Origin: Flavobacteriales bacterium
Lineage (GTDB): Bacteria; Bacteroidota; Bacteroidia; Flavobacteriales; BACL11
DNA: 38,200 bases
Assembly (NCBI GenBank): GCA_014381465.1
Contig: JACNLP010000018.1
Coordinates: 1-38,200 of the forward strand
Direction of reading: 5' to 3'
Below the pieces are notes generated by a model. It was given only the letters and a program-made list of their open reading frames with translations. It had not been told where the DNA came from and ran no database searches. Positions 1 to 9,156 of this stretch are shown here, piece by piece (position 1 is the stretch's first letter; every line of letters starts with the position of its first letter). A program made the position numbers and the translations under genes.

Positions 1-24
1 ATCTTTCGATAACCTCCCGCTATG

Positions 25-109
25 TACCCGGGACGGGACTTGAACCCGTACGGACATAATGTCCATTGGATTTTAAGTCCAACGTGTCTACCAATTCCAC
101 CACCCGGGC
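25..109 (-). tRNA. tRNA-Leu (anticodon UAA)
   Basis: On the minus strand the ends pair as GCCCGGG with CCCGGGT (last pair G-U) to form the acceptor stem. The anticodon stem TTGGA/TCCAA encloses the loop CTTAAAA, which places UAA at positions 34-36 and so decodes UUA leucine. A long variable arm (TGGACATTATGTCCG) follows, as expected of a class II leucine tRNA. The T loop GGGTTCAAGTCCC is canonical. CCA is not encoded. The gene lies downstream of the Gly tRNA and is probably co-transcribed or reached by read-through of the hairpin between them. Confidence 0.96.
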
Positions 110-116
110 AGCTAGT

Positions 117-139
117 AAAAAATCCCTCAAAAAGAGGGA
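117..139 (-). terminator. Hairpin plus T-run after tRNA-Gly
   Basis: On the minus strand a 6-bp stem TCCCTC/GAGGGA with a five-T loop is followed by six Ts. It is shaped like an intrinsic terminator for tRNA-Gly, yet tRNA-Leu follows within a few bases, so it may instead be a partial terminator or processing hairpin. Confidence 0.55.
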
Positions 140-144
140 CTTTG

Positions 145-216
145 AGCGAGTGATGGGATTCGGACCCACGACCCTCACCTTGGCAAGGTGATGCTCTACC
201 CCTGAGCTACACTCGC
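145..216 (-). tRNA. tRNA-Gly (anticodon GCC)
   Basis: The 72-base minus-strand sequence has the acceptor pair GCGAGTG/CACTCGC. The D arm is AGCTCAGGGGTAGAGC. The anticodon stem TCACC/GGTGA encloses TTGCCAA, giving anticodon GCC. The T arm is GTGGGTCCGAATCCCAT. The discriminator base is U, usual for bacterial glycine tRNA, and CCA is not encoded. A TAAATTTG element at 228-235 gives the tRNA pair its own promoter. Confidence 0.96.
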
Positions 217-227
217 AATTGGGTCGG

Positions 228-235
228 CAAATTTA
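228..235 (-). promoter_or_regulatory. -7 element of the tRNA promoter
   Basis: TAAATTTG matches the Bacteroidota -7 consensus TAnnTTTG and lies 11 bases before the mature 5' end of tRNA-Gly. It separates tRNA transcription from mutS upstream. Confidence 0.6.
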
Positions 236-272
236 ATTAAATATTCGTTTTTGCAAAGCTCTCAAAGCTCTT

Positions 273-2870
273 TTATTTTTTACCGATATGTTTTTTTATT
301 TCGTTGAGTTTCAATAGTGCTTCAACAGGGGTAAGTGTGTTGATGTCAATATCTAAAAGTTCATCTCTTATTTGCATTAGTGCAGGGTCATCTAGCTGAA
401 AAAAGCTGAGTTGCAACTCATCTTTACTGCTAATATTTTTTGCTTTTTCACTTAAAGTTTCAGCCGAATGTGAACTTTCTAATTGTTGCATAATGGTGTT
501 TGCTCTTTTTACAATTTCTTTTGGCATGCCTGCCATTTGCGCAACATGAATACCAAAACTATGCGCACTTCCTCCTTTTTTTAGTTCTCGCAAGAAAATT
601 ATTTTTCCATCTATTTCTTTTACCGATACATTGTAGTTTTTTATTCTATCAAAAGAATTTGTCATTTCATTTAGCTCGTGATAATGTGTGGCAAAAAGTG
701 TTTTGGCTTTTGTGGGGTGCTGATGCAAATACTCAGCAATTGCCCAAGCAATGGCTACTCCATCATAAGTACTTGTTCCTCTGCCAATTTCATCTAATAG
801 AATCAAACTTCTTTCTGAAATATTGTTCAAAATACTGGCAGTTTCGTTCATTTCCACCATAAAAGTAGATTCGCCCATAGATATATTATCGGATGCTCCA
901 ACGCGAGTAAATATTTTATCGACTATGCCAATTTGGGCTGCATTAGCCGGAACGAAACAACCAATTTGGGCCATCAGCACAATAAGAGCAGTTTGCCTTA
1001 AAAGTGCTGATTTTCCTGACATATTTGGGCCAGTTATCATAATTATTTGCTGACTATTTCTGTCTAATTGAGTGTTGTTTGGAACATAACTCTCATCTGC
1101 TCTTAGTTGCCTTTCAATTACTGGATGTCTCCCTCCTTTTATAATTAAGGCTTTTCCGCTATCGATTATTGGCTTTTTATAATTGTATTTTTTGGAGATA
1201 AAAGAAAAAGAAAAAAGGCAATCTAACTGAGCAATAAGCTGGGCATTAATTTGAATGGGTGCTATATACTTTGTTAAACTTTGTACTAATTCCTGATACA
1301 ACTTTTGTTCAATCGCACTTATTTTTTCCTCAGCAGTCAGAATTTTGTTTTCATAATCTTTCAGCTCTTCTGTGATATATCTTTCGGCGCTCACCAAAGT
1401 TTGTTTTCGAATCCAATTCTCAGGCACTTTATCTTTGTATTTATTTCTAACTTCCAAATAATAACCAAACACATTGTTAAAGGAAATTTTTAAAGAAGCT
1501 ATTCCTGTTTTTTTAGTTTCTCTTTCCAAAATTTGTTGCAGAATTTCTTTTCCTGAATTAGCAATTTCTCTAAGTTCATCTAATTGTAAATTTACCCCAA
1601 CATTTATTACATTTCCTTTATTCAATAATGCTGGCGGATTGGGATGCAACTGTTTTTCTAGCTTTTCTCTTATTTGAGCGCAAACATCAATGCGTTTACC
1701 AATTTTTTTTATTGTTATTTCAGAAGAATTTTGACAAGCATCTTTTATTGGAACTAAGGCTTCTAAGGCAATTTTGAGTTGCATGCATTCTCTTGGTGAA
1801 ATTCTAGTAGTTGCTACTTTTGATATCAAGCGTTCCAAATCACCAATTTGTGAGATTTTCTCTTTTATAAGGTCCGAGAATTCATCATTCCCCATAAAGT
1901 AATCCACCACTTTTAATCGTTCATTTATGGCTTTTTCTTCTTTTAATGGTAATGCTACCCATCTTTTTAGCATTCGTGAGCCCATAGCAGAAATTGTATT
2001 ATCAAGAACTTCCACTAAAGTTTTTGCTCCTTCATTTGGGGAATGAAAAAGCTCTAAATTTCTGATTGTAAATTTATCCATCCACACATAATTTTCCTTG
2101 TCAATTCTGCTGATTTTTGCAATATGAGTGGTGTGATGATGCTCGGTTTCTTGTAAATAATGTAGGATAACTCCTGCCGCAATTTGCCCGTTTTCCATTG
2201 CTTGAATGCCAAAGCCTTTTAGCGTTGGGGTATCAAATTGTTTTTGCAAAAGTTCAGAGGAATACTCAGTATTAAACACCCAATTATCTACCCCAAAAGT
2301 ATTGTGTTTTTCGCCATAATCTTCTATGAAATCTCTTCTGTTTTCTTTTTGAAATAGTATTTCTGAGGGGTTAAAACTTTGCAAAAGTTTATCTATGTAT
2401 TCTCTGTTGCCTTCTGCAATTAAAAACTCCCCAGTTGATATGTCTAAAAAGGAAATGCCAAGATTTTTCTCCCCATAATACACAGCCGCCAAAAAGTTAT
2501 TTTGATTATTTTCAAGCACCAAATCGTTATAAGAAACTCCTGGTGTTACTAGTTCAGTAACGCCTCTTTTTACAATTTTTTTGGTGAGCTTTGGATCTTC
2601 CAACTGCTCACAAATAGCAACCCTTTGCCCTGCCCTTACTAATTTCGGTAAATAAGTATCTAAGGAATGATGCGGAAAGCCAGCCAATTCAATTTTGGAA
2701 CCTCCATTGTTTCTGGCAGTAAGCACTATACCTAAAATTTTGGATGCAATTATTGCATCTTCTCCAAAAGTTTCGTAAAAATCACCTATTCTGAAAAGTA
2801 AAAGTGCATCAGGATGTTTTGCCTTAATGCGATTGTATTGCCCCATTAGAGGAGTTTCCTTTTTTTGCAT
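273..2870 (-). CDS. mutS: DNA mismatch repair protein MutS
   Basis: MutS recognises base mismatches and small loops and starts methyl-independent or strand-directed repair together with MutL. Near the N-terminus is the mismatch-reading Phe-x-Glu motif inside [11 protein letters not shown] (F31, E33 counting from the ATG at 2868-2870). The C-terminal ATPase has the Walker A GPNMSGKS at about 614-621, the Walker [16 protein letters not shown] at about 689-703 and the helix-turn-helix tail. Length is 865 aa, normal for the family. The open frame continues six codons upstream to a TTG at 2886-2888; I prefer the ATG, which leaves [12 protein letters not shown], although the TTG form (871 aa) cannot be excluded because the promoter element at 2913-2920 lies upstream of both. 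The gene is divergent from the RNA methyltransferase. Confidence 0.97.
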   Translation of the reverse strand: MQKKETPLMGQYNRIKAKHPDALLLFRIGDFYETFGEDAIIASKILGIVLTARNNGGSKIELAGFPHHSLDTYLPKLVRAGQRVAICEQLEDPKLTKKIVKRGVTELVTPGVSYNDLVLENNQNNFLAAVYYGEKNLGISFLDISTGEFLIAEGNREYIDKLLQSFNPSEILFQKENRRDFIEDYGEKHNTFGVDNWVFNTEYSSELLQKQFDTPTLKGFGIQAMENGQIAAGVILHYLQETEHHHTTHIAKISRIDKENYVWMDKFTIRNLELFHSPNEGAKTLVEVLDNTISAMGSRMLKRWVALPLKEEKAINERLKVVDYFMGNDEFSDLIKEKISQIGDLERLISKVATTRISPRECMQLKIALEALVPIKDACQNSSEITIKKIGKRIDVCAQIREKLEKQLHPNPPALLNKGNVINVGVNLQLDELREIANSGKEILQQILERETKKTGIASLKISFNNVFGYYLEVRNKYKDKVPENWIRKQTLVSAERYITEELKDYENKILTAEEKISAIEQKLYQELVQSLTKYIAPIQINAQLIAQLDCLFSFSFISKKYNYKKPIIDSGKALIIKGGRHPVIERQLRADESYVPNNTQLDRNSQQIIMITGPNMSGKSALLRQTALIVLMAQIGCFVPANAAQIGIVDKIFTRVGASDNISMGESTFMVEMNETASILNNISERSLILLDEIGRGTSTYDGVAIAWAIAEYLHQHPTKAKTLFATHYHELNEMTNSFDRIKNYNVSVKEIDGKIIFLRELKKGGSAHSFGIHVAQMAGMPKEIVKRANTIMQQLESSHSAETLSEKAKNISSKDELQLSFFQLDDPALMQIRDELLDIDINTLTPVEALLKLNEIKKHIGKK

Positions 2871-2912
2871 TTTACTTTTAGTAGTCAAAAATTAATTCTT
2901 TAATATTGCCGA

Positions 2913-2920
2913 CAAATATA
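2913..2920 (-). promoter_or_regulatory. mutS -7 element
   Basis: TATATTTG fits TAnnTTTG. The predicted transcription start is near 2906, giving a leader of about 18 bases to the TTG at 2888 or 36 bases to the ATG at 2870. It nearly touches the divergent methyltransferase start. Confidence 0.55.
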
Positions 2921-2924
2921 ATAG

Positions 2925-3449
2925 ATGCGGAAGTTAAAAAATAGTGAATTGCAAAGAATAAGTGTTGAAGATTTTAAATCGGCAAAAAAAACGCCTATTG
3001 TAGTGGTATTGGACAATGTAAGAAGTGCTATGAATGTCGGTTCTGTTTTTAGAACGGCTGATGCTTTTTTGATTGAAAAAATTTATTTGTGTGGCATTAC
3101 TGCTACTCCTCCAAATAAAGAGATATTAAAAACTGCACTAGGAGCAAATGATGCTGTGGCTTGGGAATATATTAAAGAAACAAAAGATATTATCAGAAAA
3201 TTAAAAAATGAAAATCATCATATAGTTGGGGTGGAGCAAACTGAGAACGCAACTCTTTTACAAAATTTTGAAAAACCTAATAAAAAAGTAGTTCTTGTTT
3301 TTGGTCATGAAGTTTTTGGAGTAAATGAAGAAGTGATTGAACTTTGTGATGAATGTGTGGAAATTCCACAATTTGGAACAAAACATTCTTTAAATATCTC
3401 GGTAAGTGCTGGAATTCTAATGTGGGAAATGTGGCGAAAACTACAATAA
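2925..3449 (+). CDS. TrmH/SpoU-family RNA 2'-O-methyltransferase
   Basis: This is a SPOUT-fold enzyme that would methylate the 2'-OH of a tRNA or rRNA nucleotide with S-adenosylmethionine. All three SpoU motifs are visible: motif 1 LDNVRSAMNVGSVFRTADA (about 29-47, with the catalytic-type Asn and Arg), motif 2 VLVFGHEVFGV (about 123-133), and motif 3 EIPQFGTKHSLNISVSAG (about 146-163). At 174 aa it is a catalytic domain with only a short N-terminal helix, shorter than TrmH and lacking the RlmB-type N-terminal L30e-like domain, so the exact RNA target cannot be assigned. It faces mutS head to head, and its stop codon abuts the stop of the convergent OmpA-family gene with no base between. Confidence 0.93.
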   Translation: MRKLKNSELQRISVEDFKSAKKTPIVVVLDNVRSAMNVGSVFRTADAFLIEKIYLCGITATPPNKEILKTALGANDAVAWEYIKETKDIIRKLKNENHHIVGVEQTENATLLQNFEKPNKKVVLVFGHEVFGVNEEVIELCDECVEIPQFGTKHSLNISVSAGILMWEMWRKLQ

Positions 3450-5156
3450 TTATTCTATAATTTCAAAATCCACTCTTCTATTAATTTGGTGATAATCTTC
3501 TTTTAATATCATATTATCGGTGGTAAATGTATTATCCTTACCAATTGCTAAAGGATTGCTTTCTCCTTTTGTACTAACAGAAAACCTATCAGAAGATATT
3601 CCGTAAACTTTTCTAAAATGATTAACAACCTCCTGCGCTCTTTCTCTGCCTAATTTTAAATTAAACTCTTCTAATCCTATTTCATCTGTATTTCCAACTA
3701 CTTTTAATCGTAAATTTGGGTTAGATAAAAGAACTTGTGCTACAATTGCAGTTCTTACAAAGTTTGATTCAGTAACTAATGAACTAGCAGAATTAAAATA
3801 AACAGATGGAAAATAAACATCTGAGATTGTTTTTTCTCCATCTTTTCCGTCTTTTCCATTTATGCTAATACCAAAACGATTTACCATACTTCCTTTTTCG
3901 GTATTCATTTCCAAATCTTTACTATCAGGAATCCCATCTTTATCTGTATCTAATTCTTTCCCGTTTTTATCTACAATAGCTCCTCTTGTTGAAAAAGGAT
4001 CTTCATCCATATAATCAGGAACATTATCCATATCTACATCAAGTGGCTTTCCAGATCCATCTACTGCAACTCCTAAAGGTGTGTTTGTACTTTTGTCAAA
4101 CGCATCAGATACTCCATCATTATCAGAATCAATGGTTAACCCTTCAATATTGGCGTGTACATCATTAAATGTTTTATACATCTCATCTATTGGGCTATAC
4201 CAATCCATCACTTTTTTTTGTTTACCAATATGATAAATCAGTCCAAAAGAGTAAAAAGCAAAATGGTCATTCTTAATAGTAGAGTTTAATTCTTCAATTG
4301 TAGAATCCCATTTATCTGTTCTCCCTGTCCTTACTGTGATGTCAGTAAAAACATCAAGCTTATTATTTATTAAGTATTTTAAAATTATACCTTTTATAAA
4401 TACAGTTTCAGAAGAAGTTGATAAAAAATCTTTTTTAATGAGTCCTCCAAACTCTCCCTCATCAGCATAGCCATAGCTATATATGTATTTATCTGAAAAC
4501 AAATTTCGTTTTACACTATGAAAAGTGTTATAACCGATACCGAATTTTAAAAAATAAGAGAATCTTCTTTCTTTATAATTTTTAGTGTAAGATACAGCCA
4601 GATTTGTTAAATTGATAGTCAAATTCAAATCAAATTCCTTAAAATCCGCTATAAATTTTTCCCCATTTCCTTCATAAAACCCGTAAGGATCAAAGCTTGC
4701 AAATTGTACACCTTCATTTTTTCGTCTTAAACCAGCAAACTTCCCTGTAATAAACTCTGTTTGCAAATTAAAGATACTATTTAAAGATCGGTTTACTTGA
4801 ATGCTTAAAGCTGATTTTAACTCAAAAAATCCATCTGTTTTTGAAGGATACCACTCGTATTGTTTTATATCTCCAAAAAATTGAGTAATACCAAAACTCA
4901 TTCCAACGGACCATCTATTTAATTTATTCCCATAAATATCAGCTCCTGCAATAGAGTTTTGTTTTTTAATTTGCTTAGTTTTAATAGTAAAAGTATTTTT
5001 GTCCTCAATATATTTGGCTTTAATTTCCATACCAACATTAGGAATACTTTTTTTTACGGCATTTATTATTGCATTAGTAGTATCTGTATTTTGTGATTTT
5101 GCCGGAAAAATAAAACCTAAAAATATCAGAATAAAAAGAGTTAATTTTTTTGTCAT
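3450..5156 (-). CDS. OmpA-family outer membrane protein with calcium-binding type 3 repeats
   Basis: The 568-aa product starts with a signal peptide (KKLTLFILIFLGFIFPAKSQ). Residues about 40-315 are rich in alternating aromatic/polar strands that look like an outer-membrane barrel. About 340-425 carries thrombospondin type 3-like Asp-rich repeats (DSDNDGVSDAFD, DVDMDNVPDYMD, DTDKDGIPDSKD), which usually bind calcium. The last about 110 residues form an OmpA peptidoglycan-binding domain with the typical NTDEIGLEEFNLKLGRERA helix. The protein probably anchors the outer membrane to peptidoglycan; many relatives in this phylum are abundant surface proteins. A TAAATTTG promoter element lies at 5177-5184. 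Substrate or partners are unknown. Confidence 0.9.
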   Translation of the reverse strand: MTKKLTLFILIFLGFIFPAKSQNTDTTNAIINAVKKSIPNVGMEIKAKYIEDKNTFTIKTKQIKKQNSIAGADIYGNKLNRWSVGMSFGITQFFGDIKQYEWYPSKTDGFFELKSALSIQVNRSLNSIFNLQTEFITGKFAGLRRKNEGVQFASFDPYGFYEGNGEKFIADFKEFDLNLTINLTNLAVSYTKNYKERRFSYFLKFGIGYNTFHSVKRNLFSDKYIYSYGYADEGEFGGLIKKDFLSTSSETVFIKGIILKYLINNKLDVFTDITVRTGRTDKWDSTIEELNSTIKNDHFAFYSFGLIYHIGKQKKVMDWYSPIDEMYKTFNDVHANIEGLTIDSDNDGVSDAFDKSTNTPLGVAVDGSGKPLDVDMDNVPDYMDEDPFSTRGAIVDKNGKELDTDKDGIPDSKDLEMNTEKGSMVNRFGISINGKDGKDGEKTISDVYFPSVYFNSASSLVTESNFVRTAIVAQVLLSNPNLRLKVVGNTDEIGLEEFNLKLGRERAQEVVNHFRKVYGISSDRFSVSTKGESNPLAIGKDNTFTTDNMILKEDYHQINRRVDFEIIE

Positions 5157-5176
5157 ATTTTTTTATAGAATCTCCG

Positions 5177-5184
5177 CAAATTTA
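5177..5184 (-). promoter_or_regulatory. -7 element of the OmpA-family gene
   Basis: TAAATTTG (TAnnTTTG) on the minus strand, about 20 bases before the ATG at 5154-5156. Confidence 0.5.
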
Positions 5185-5279
5185 GATAAAATATTTCTTT
5201 TTATCGCACTAGTGAAAATCTTTTAAAAAATTCACAGATAAAAAACTTTTTTTGGGTGTTATCTCTAAAGTGTATTTTA

Positions 5280-5287
5280 TATATTTG
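5280..5287 (+). promoter_or_regulatory. -7 element of the OmpA/TPR lipoprotein gene
   Basis: TATATTTG followed by CCGC fits TAnnTTTG, 36 bases before the ATG at 5324. No -33 TTG at good spacing is obvious. Confidence 0.5.
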
Positions 5288-5323
5288 CCGCAAATTAATC
5301 AATAACAAAAACATAATTTTAGT

Positions 5324-6997
5324 ATGAACACAATAGGTCTTTCTAAAGCAGTTTCTATTTTGTTTTTTGGCGTTCTCATTAGCGGATGCGGATTAACAAA
5401 AATGACTAGTAAATACGATACAGTAGTTTACACAACAACTCCACCAATTTTGCAAGTACATGCCGGTAAAGTGGCAGTAAAAATTGACGGAAATATTCCA
5501 GCAAAATATTTTCATAAAAATGCAACAGTAGATTTTACCCCTGTTCTTAAAAGTGAAAACTCAGAAGTAACATTTAAAACAATTACATTGCAAGGAGAGC
5601 AGGCAAGTGGGGGGGATAAAACAATTTTTTATGATGCTGGAGGAGGATTTACTTATGAAGATAAAATAAATTATACTCCAGATATGTTAGTCTCTGGATT
5701 AGAAATAAGAGCAGTTGCAAATTTGAAAGATAAATCTGCTGCTTTGGGACCTGTTACAATTGCAAAAGGAGTAATTGCTACCTCTGAGAGAGTACAAGAT
5801 ACAGAAGAAATTGCAATAGCACATCATGGATATGAAAAGGAAACTATTTTATCAGAATTGGCTACTATTTATTTTTTGGTAAATCAAAGTACTATCAGAA
5901 CATCAGAAAAGAGTGATGAGGATATAAATAGATTGCAAGAATTTGCAAAATTGGGATACAAAACACACAGCATTGAAATAAAATCATATGCATCCCCAGA
6001 AGGAAGTGTGGATGCCAATGATAATGTATCGGAAAGAAGAAACAAAAGTACTGTCCGCTATACTAAGCAAATTTTGAAAAGATTAAAATTAGATGGCGCA
6101 TCTGATAAGGAGAAATACACTAATGTTTCTTATGGAGAAGATTGGGATGGTTTCAATAAATTGATGAAGGCCTCTGATTTAAAAGATAAAAGAAGAGTAC
6201 TTAATATTGTAAACTCTGTACAAGATCCTGAAAAAAGGGAACAAGCCATCCGTGATATGGCAGAGCTTTATGATGCTATTGATAAGAATATTTTACCTCA
6301 ACTAAGAAAAGCAGAAATTACTGTGTATTCGTATCAACCAAAAAGAACGGATCAGAACATTGCATCTCTTTCCATCTCTAATCCTGATTCTCTAGATATA
6401 AAAGAATTACTTTTCTCTGCAACACTTACAAATGATAAAACAACTAAATTGGGAATTTATAACTCTGCAATTAATTTGCATAACGATTGGAGAGCATACA
6501 ATAATATCGCAAGTATTTTCTTAGCAGAAAACAATTTGAGTGAAGCTGGAAATTGGTTAGATAAGGCATTTGAAATAAGTGGAAATAAGGCAGATGTGCT
6601 AACAAATTACGGAATTATTGCTGCACGAAAAGGGGATTTAACAAAAGCACAACAATTTTTTAATCAAGCAAATACAACCGAAAGAAACCAAGCTATTTTG
6701 GATATTCGCCAAGGTAAATACGCCAAAGCAGAAAGATATTATAGAAATACAAGTACGCATAATGCAACTTTGGCAAAACTTATGAACGGAAATTACAACA
6801 ATACTTGTAATGAAAATACTGCTGCATGTTATTATTTGAACGCTATTATTGGAGCAAGATCGGGAAATTTGCAAATGCTTACACGAAATTTATCGAAAGC
6901 AATTGCGGCTGATGCTTCTTATAAAGAAGAGGCTACAAAGGATTTGGAATTTGTGAACTATAGAGAAAATCAAGAATTTAGCACCTTAATTAATTAA
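5324..6997 (+). CDS. Lipoprotein with OmpA-like and TPR regions
   Basis: The 557-aa product begins with a lipoprotein signal: hydrophobic stretch then LISGC, so Cys22 would be acylated. About residues 35-150 form a beta-rich region of unknown type. About 180-270 resembles an OmpA-C domain (IYFLVNQSTIRTSE ... IEIKSYASPEGSVDANDNVSERR). About 375-475 looks like tetratricopeptide helices (WRAYNNIASIFLAENNLSEAGNWLDKA-type pattern). Such proteins in Bacteroidota are periplasmic, tethered to the outer membrane and bound to peptidoglycan; I cannot tie this one to a named machine. It lacks the WD40 domain of the type IX component PorE. A strong terminator follows at 7019-7052. Confidence 0.85.
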   Translation: MNTIGLSKAVSILFFGVLISGCGLTKMTSKYDTVVYTTTPPILQVHAGKVAVKIDGNIPAKYFHKNATVDFTPVLKSENSEVTFKTITLQGEQASGGDKTIFYDAGGGFTYEDKINYTPDMLVSGLEIRAVANLKDKSAALGPVTIAKGVIATSERVQDTEEIAIAHHGYEKETILSELATIYFLVNQSTIRTSEKSDEDINRLQEFAKLGYKTHSIEIKSYASPEGSVDANDNVSERRNKSTVRYTKQILKRLKLDGASDKEKYTNVSYGEDWDGFNKLMKASDLKDKRRVLNIVNSVQDPEKREQAIRDMAELYDAIDKNILPQLRKAEITVYSYQPKRTDQNIASLSISNPDSLDIKELLFSATLTNDKTTKLGIYNSAINLHNDWRAYNNIASIFLAENNLSEAGNWLDKAFEISGNKADVLTNYGIIAARKGDLTKAQQFFNQANTTERNQAILDIRQGKYAKAERYYRNTSTHNATLAKLMNGNYNNTCNENTAACYYLNAIIGARSGNLQMLTRNLSKAIAADASYKEEATKDLEFVNYRENQEFSTLIN

Positions 6998-7018
6998 GTG
7001 TAATTTTATAAAAGCTTT

Positions 7019-7052
7019 AAAAGAACCCCTTATCTTTAGGGTTCTTTTAGTT
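7019..7052 (+). terminator. Intrinsic terminator after the OmpA/TPR lipoprotein gene
   Basis: The 10-bp perfect stem AAAAGAACCC/GGGTTCTTTT (7019-7028, 7039-7048) has a 10-base loop and a U-rich tail. The sulfotransferase gene starts only 17 bases after the stem, with no clear promoter in between. Confidence 0.8.
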
Positions 7053-7064
7053 TTATAGATATTG

Positions 7065-7960
7065 ATGAGAAATATTCTTCCAAATTTTATAATTATTGGG
7101 GCAATGAAGGCCGCTACTACTTCTCTTTATACTTATTTGAAACAACATCCAGACATTTCATGTCAAAGGTAAAAGAGCCCATGTTTTTTAATAATTTTAA
7201 GCAAAAGAATAACTATTTTGTAAGGGGGCGAAAAACTAAAAAAATCACAACTTTACAGGAATACAAAACTTTGTTTAATGATGTGAAAGATGAAAAAGCA
7301 ATTGGGGAGGCTTCTCCAGGATATATTTATAATTTATCTGCTCCAATTCTAATAAAGGAAGAAATTCCTAATGTTAAAATTATTGCAATTTTAAGACAAC
7401 CTGTAAGTAGAGCTTATTCTAATTTTTTACACAGTAAAAGAGCAAACAGAGAGCCAATTGAAAAATTTGAAGATGCTTTAAATGAAGAAGAAAATAGAAT
7501 TAAGAAAAATTGGAGTCCGCTTTATCATTATAAAGAAAAAGGATTTTATTTTCAGCAATTAAAAAGGTATTTTGGGCTTTTCCCAAAAGAAAATATTAAG
7601 ATTTTGCTTTTTGATGAAGTAGTGAAAAACCCAAAAAAAGCGTGCAAAGATATTTTTAAATTTTTACAAGTAGATGATAGTTTTATTCCTAACACTAGCA
7701 AAAAAACAAATGTTTCTGGAACTCCAAAAGGACTTTTTGGTTGGCTTATTATGAAACTAAGATTTTATAATTTACTGCCGAATATACAGTTTAGCAAATA
7801 TTTACCTAACTTTTTACTTAAGCTGATTTTTAATGCTGCATATTCCAAGCCAGAAAAATTGGATGAATCATTAAAAAAAGAATTGACTAAAAAGTACTAT
7901 AAAGAGGAGATCCTTGAATTGGAAAAACTAATTGAAAAAGACCTTTCTCATTGGTTATAA
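7065..7960 (+). pseudogene. Sulfotransferase, frameshifted near the N-terminus
   Basis: Two frames together encode one PAPS-dependent sulfotransferase of about 299 aa. From the ATG at 7065 the first 31 codons read MRNILPNFIIIGAMKAATTS..., carrying the 5'-phosphosulfate-binding loop GAMKAATTSLY, and end in HPDI; the frame then hits a stop at 7170-7172. The rest continues in another frame from 7160 (MSKVKEPMFF...), including the 3'-phosphate-binding motif ILRQPVSRAYSNFLHSKR. Restoring one base just before 7160 joins the two as HPDI-x-MSKVKEP, the usual family wording. The downstream frame alone (266 aa) lacks the PAPS loop and should be inactive. It is a real pseudogene, a recent mutation or a sequencing error. 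Its 3' end overlaps the convergent nucleoside kinase by 6 bases. Confidence 0.85.
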
Positions 7961-8584
7961 ATCAATTTGATGAAGCCCCAAGCTATATGGCTTTTTGATA
8001 GCAGTAACTATTTTTTCATAAGTCCTGCTATCTTTTATAAAATCAGCATTTGTTACATCAATAATTAGAACTGCAAAACTCTTTTGTTTCTTAAAGTAAT
8101 CAAAGTATTTTTTTTGAATATTAAGCAAGTATTTATCTGAAATATTTTGCTCATAAATTCTACCCCTATTTTTAATATTTTTTTGCAAACATTGAATATC
8201 AGCATGTAAATAAACAAGTAAATCAGGTTTTGGCAAGGAAGCAAGCATAATATCGAAAAGGCGATAAAACAATTGAAGCTCATCTTTTGATAAATTGTTT
8301 TTGGCAAAAAGCCGAGATTTAACAAAGAAATAATCAGAAACTGTAAAAGAAGAAAACATTTCTTGCTCCAGAACTTCTTTAAGTTGCTTGTAGCGTTCTG
8401 CCATAAAAAAAAGTTCTAATGGAAAGGCATATTTTTCTGGCTCCTTATAAAAATTGGGCAAAAAAGGATTGTCTGCAAACTCCTCTAAAACAAGTCGGGC
8501 ATTACAATCTTCTGCAATCTTTTTCGCCAAAGAAGTTTTTCCCACACCAATATTTCCTTCAATACAAATAAAATTATATTGCAT
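7955..8584 (-). CDS. Deoxynucleoside kinase
   Basis: This 209-aa enzyme would phosphorylate deoxynucleosides with ATP in the salvage pathway. The P-loop GNIGVGKT is at residues 10-17, the substrate-side EEF motif at 34-36, SDYFFVKSRLFA at about 83-94 (the DRS-type region in the form seen in bacterial deoxyadenosine/deoxyguanosine kinases), and an Arg-rich lid KNRGRIYEQN at about 137-146. Substrate preference cannot be read safely, but the motifs fit the purine-type dAK/dGK group. Its ATG overlaps the end of folK by 11 bases, so the two are translated from one mRNA; pairing of folK with this kinase is common in Bacteroidota. Confidence 0.93.
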   Translation of the reverse strand: MQYNFICIEGNIGVGKTSLAKKIAEDCNARLVLEEFADNPFLPNFYKEPEKYAFPLELFFMAERYKQLKEVLEQEMFSSFTVSDYFFVKSRLFAKNNLSKDELQLFYRLFDIMLASLPKPDLLVYLHADIQCLQKNIKNRGRIYEQNISDKYLLNIQKKYFDYFKKQKSFAVLIIDVTNADFIKDSRTYEKIVTAIKKPYSLGLHQIDL

Positions 8585-9059
8585 ATTCCTCTACCTTTTG
8601 CGTATCCTTACACTCTTTTAATAATTCGCCTATTGTTTTATTGTATTTTGGATGCATAAAATCAGTTGCAATTTCATTTAGGGGAATAAGCACAAATTGC
8701 CGTTTGTGCAAATGGATATGCGGAATGCAAATTCCTTTTCTTTCTACAACCAAATCATTATAAAAAAGAATATCAATATCAATAATTCGCTCTCCCCATT
8801 TTTCATTTCTGATGCGCCCAATTTTATCTTCAATTTGTAACACTTTTTCTAATACTTCATCTGCCGATAAATCAGTTGTTATTTCTAAAATTTGATTCAA
8901 ATAATTATTTTGATTTTCCACTCCCCAAGGAACGCTCTCGTAAATTTTGGATTCTTTTTGAGTTGTTCCAATTTCTTCTGTTATTAGCACAATTGCATTT
9001 TGCAGAAAATTCTCTCGCTCACCCATATTAGAGCCCAATTGTAGAAAAACTATATTCAT
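8574..9059 (-). CDS. folK: 2-amino-4-hydroxy-6-hydroxymethyldihydropteridine pyrophosphokinase
   Basis: HPPK transfers pyrophosphate from ATP to 6-hydroxymethyl-7,8-dihydropterin in folate biosynthesis. The N-terminal LGSNMGER (about 8-15), the KWGERIIDIDILFYND segment with the two metal-binding Asp residues (about 89-104), and PHIHLHKRQFVLIPLNEIA (about 116-134) are the classic signature blocks. Length 161 aa is normal. A TATTTTTG promoter element lies about 20 bases upstream (9079-9086), and the gene leads a two-gene operon with the overlapping nucleoside kinase. Confidence 0.96.
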   Translation of the reverse strand: MNIVFLQLGSNMGERENFLQNAIVLITEEIGTTQKESKIYESVPWGVENQNNYLNQILEITTDLSADEVLEKVLQIEDKIGRIRNEKWGERIIDIDILFYNDLVVERKGICIPHIHLHKRQFVLIPLNEIATDFMHPKYNKTIGELLKECKDTQKVEEYAI

Positions 9060-9078
9060 TGTGAAAAAGTCTAAAACC

Positions 9079-9086
9079 CAAAAATA
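9079..9086 (-). promoter_or_regulatory. -7 element of the folK operon
   Basis: TATTTTTG on the minus strand fits TAnnTTTG and sits about 20 bases before the folK ATG. Confidence 0.45.
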
Positions 9087-9156
9087 ATAAAATTCAGAGA
9101 CTATGTTATTTTATTTATTACTTTTAGCCATCAAAAAAAGTTAATCATTTTAGAAA

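Noticed and set aside
2886-2888. TTG as the mutS start (871 aa)
   Set aside because: An ATG six codons later gives a normal MutS N-terminus; the TTG remains possible but is less likely.
5324-6997. Type IX secretion component PorE
   Set aside because: It has OmpA-like and TPR regions but lacks the WD40 part and has a different domain order.
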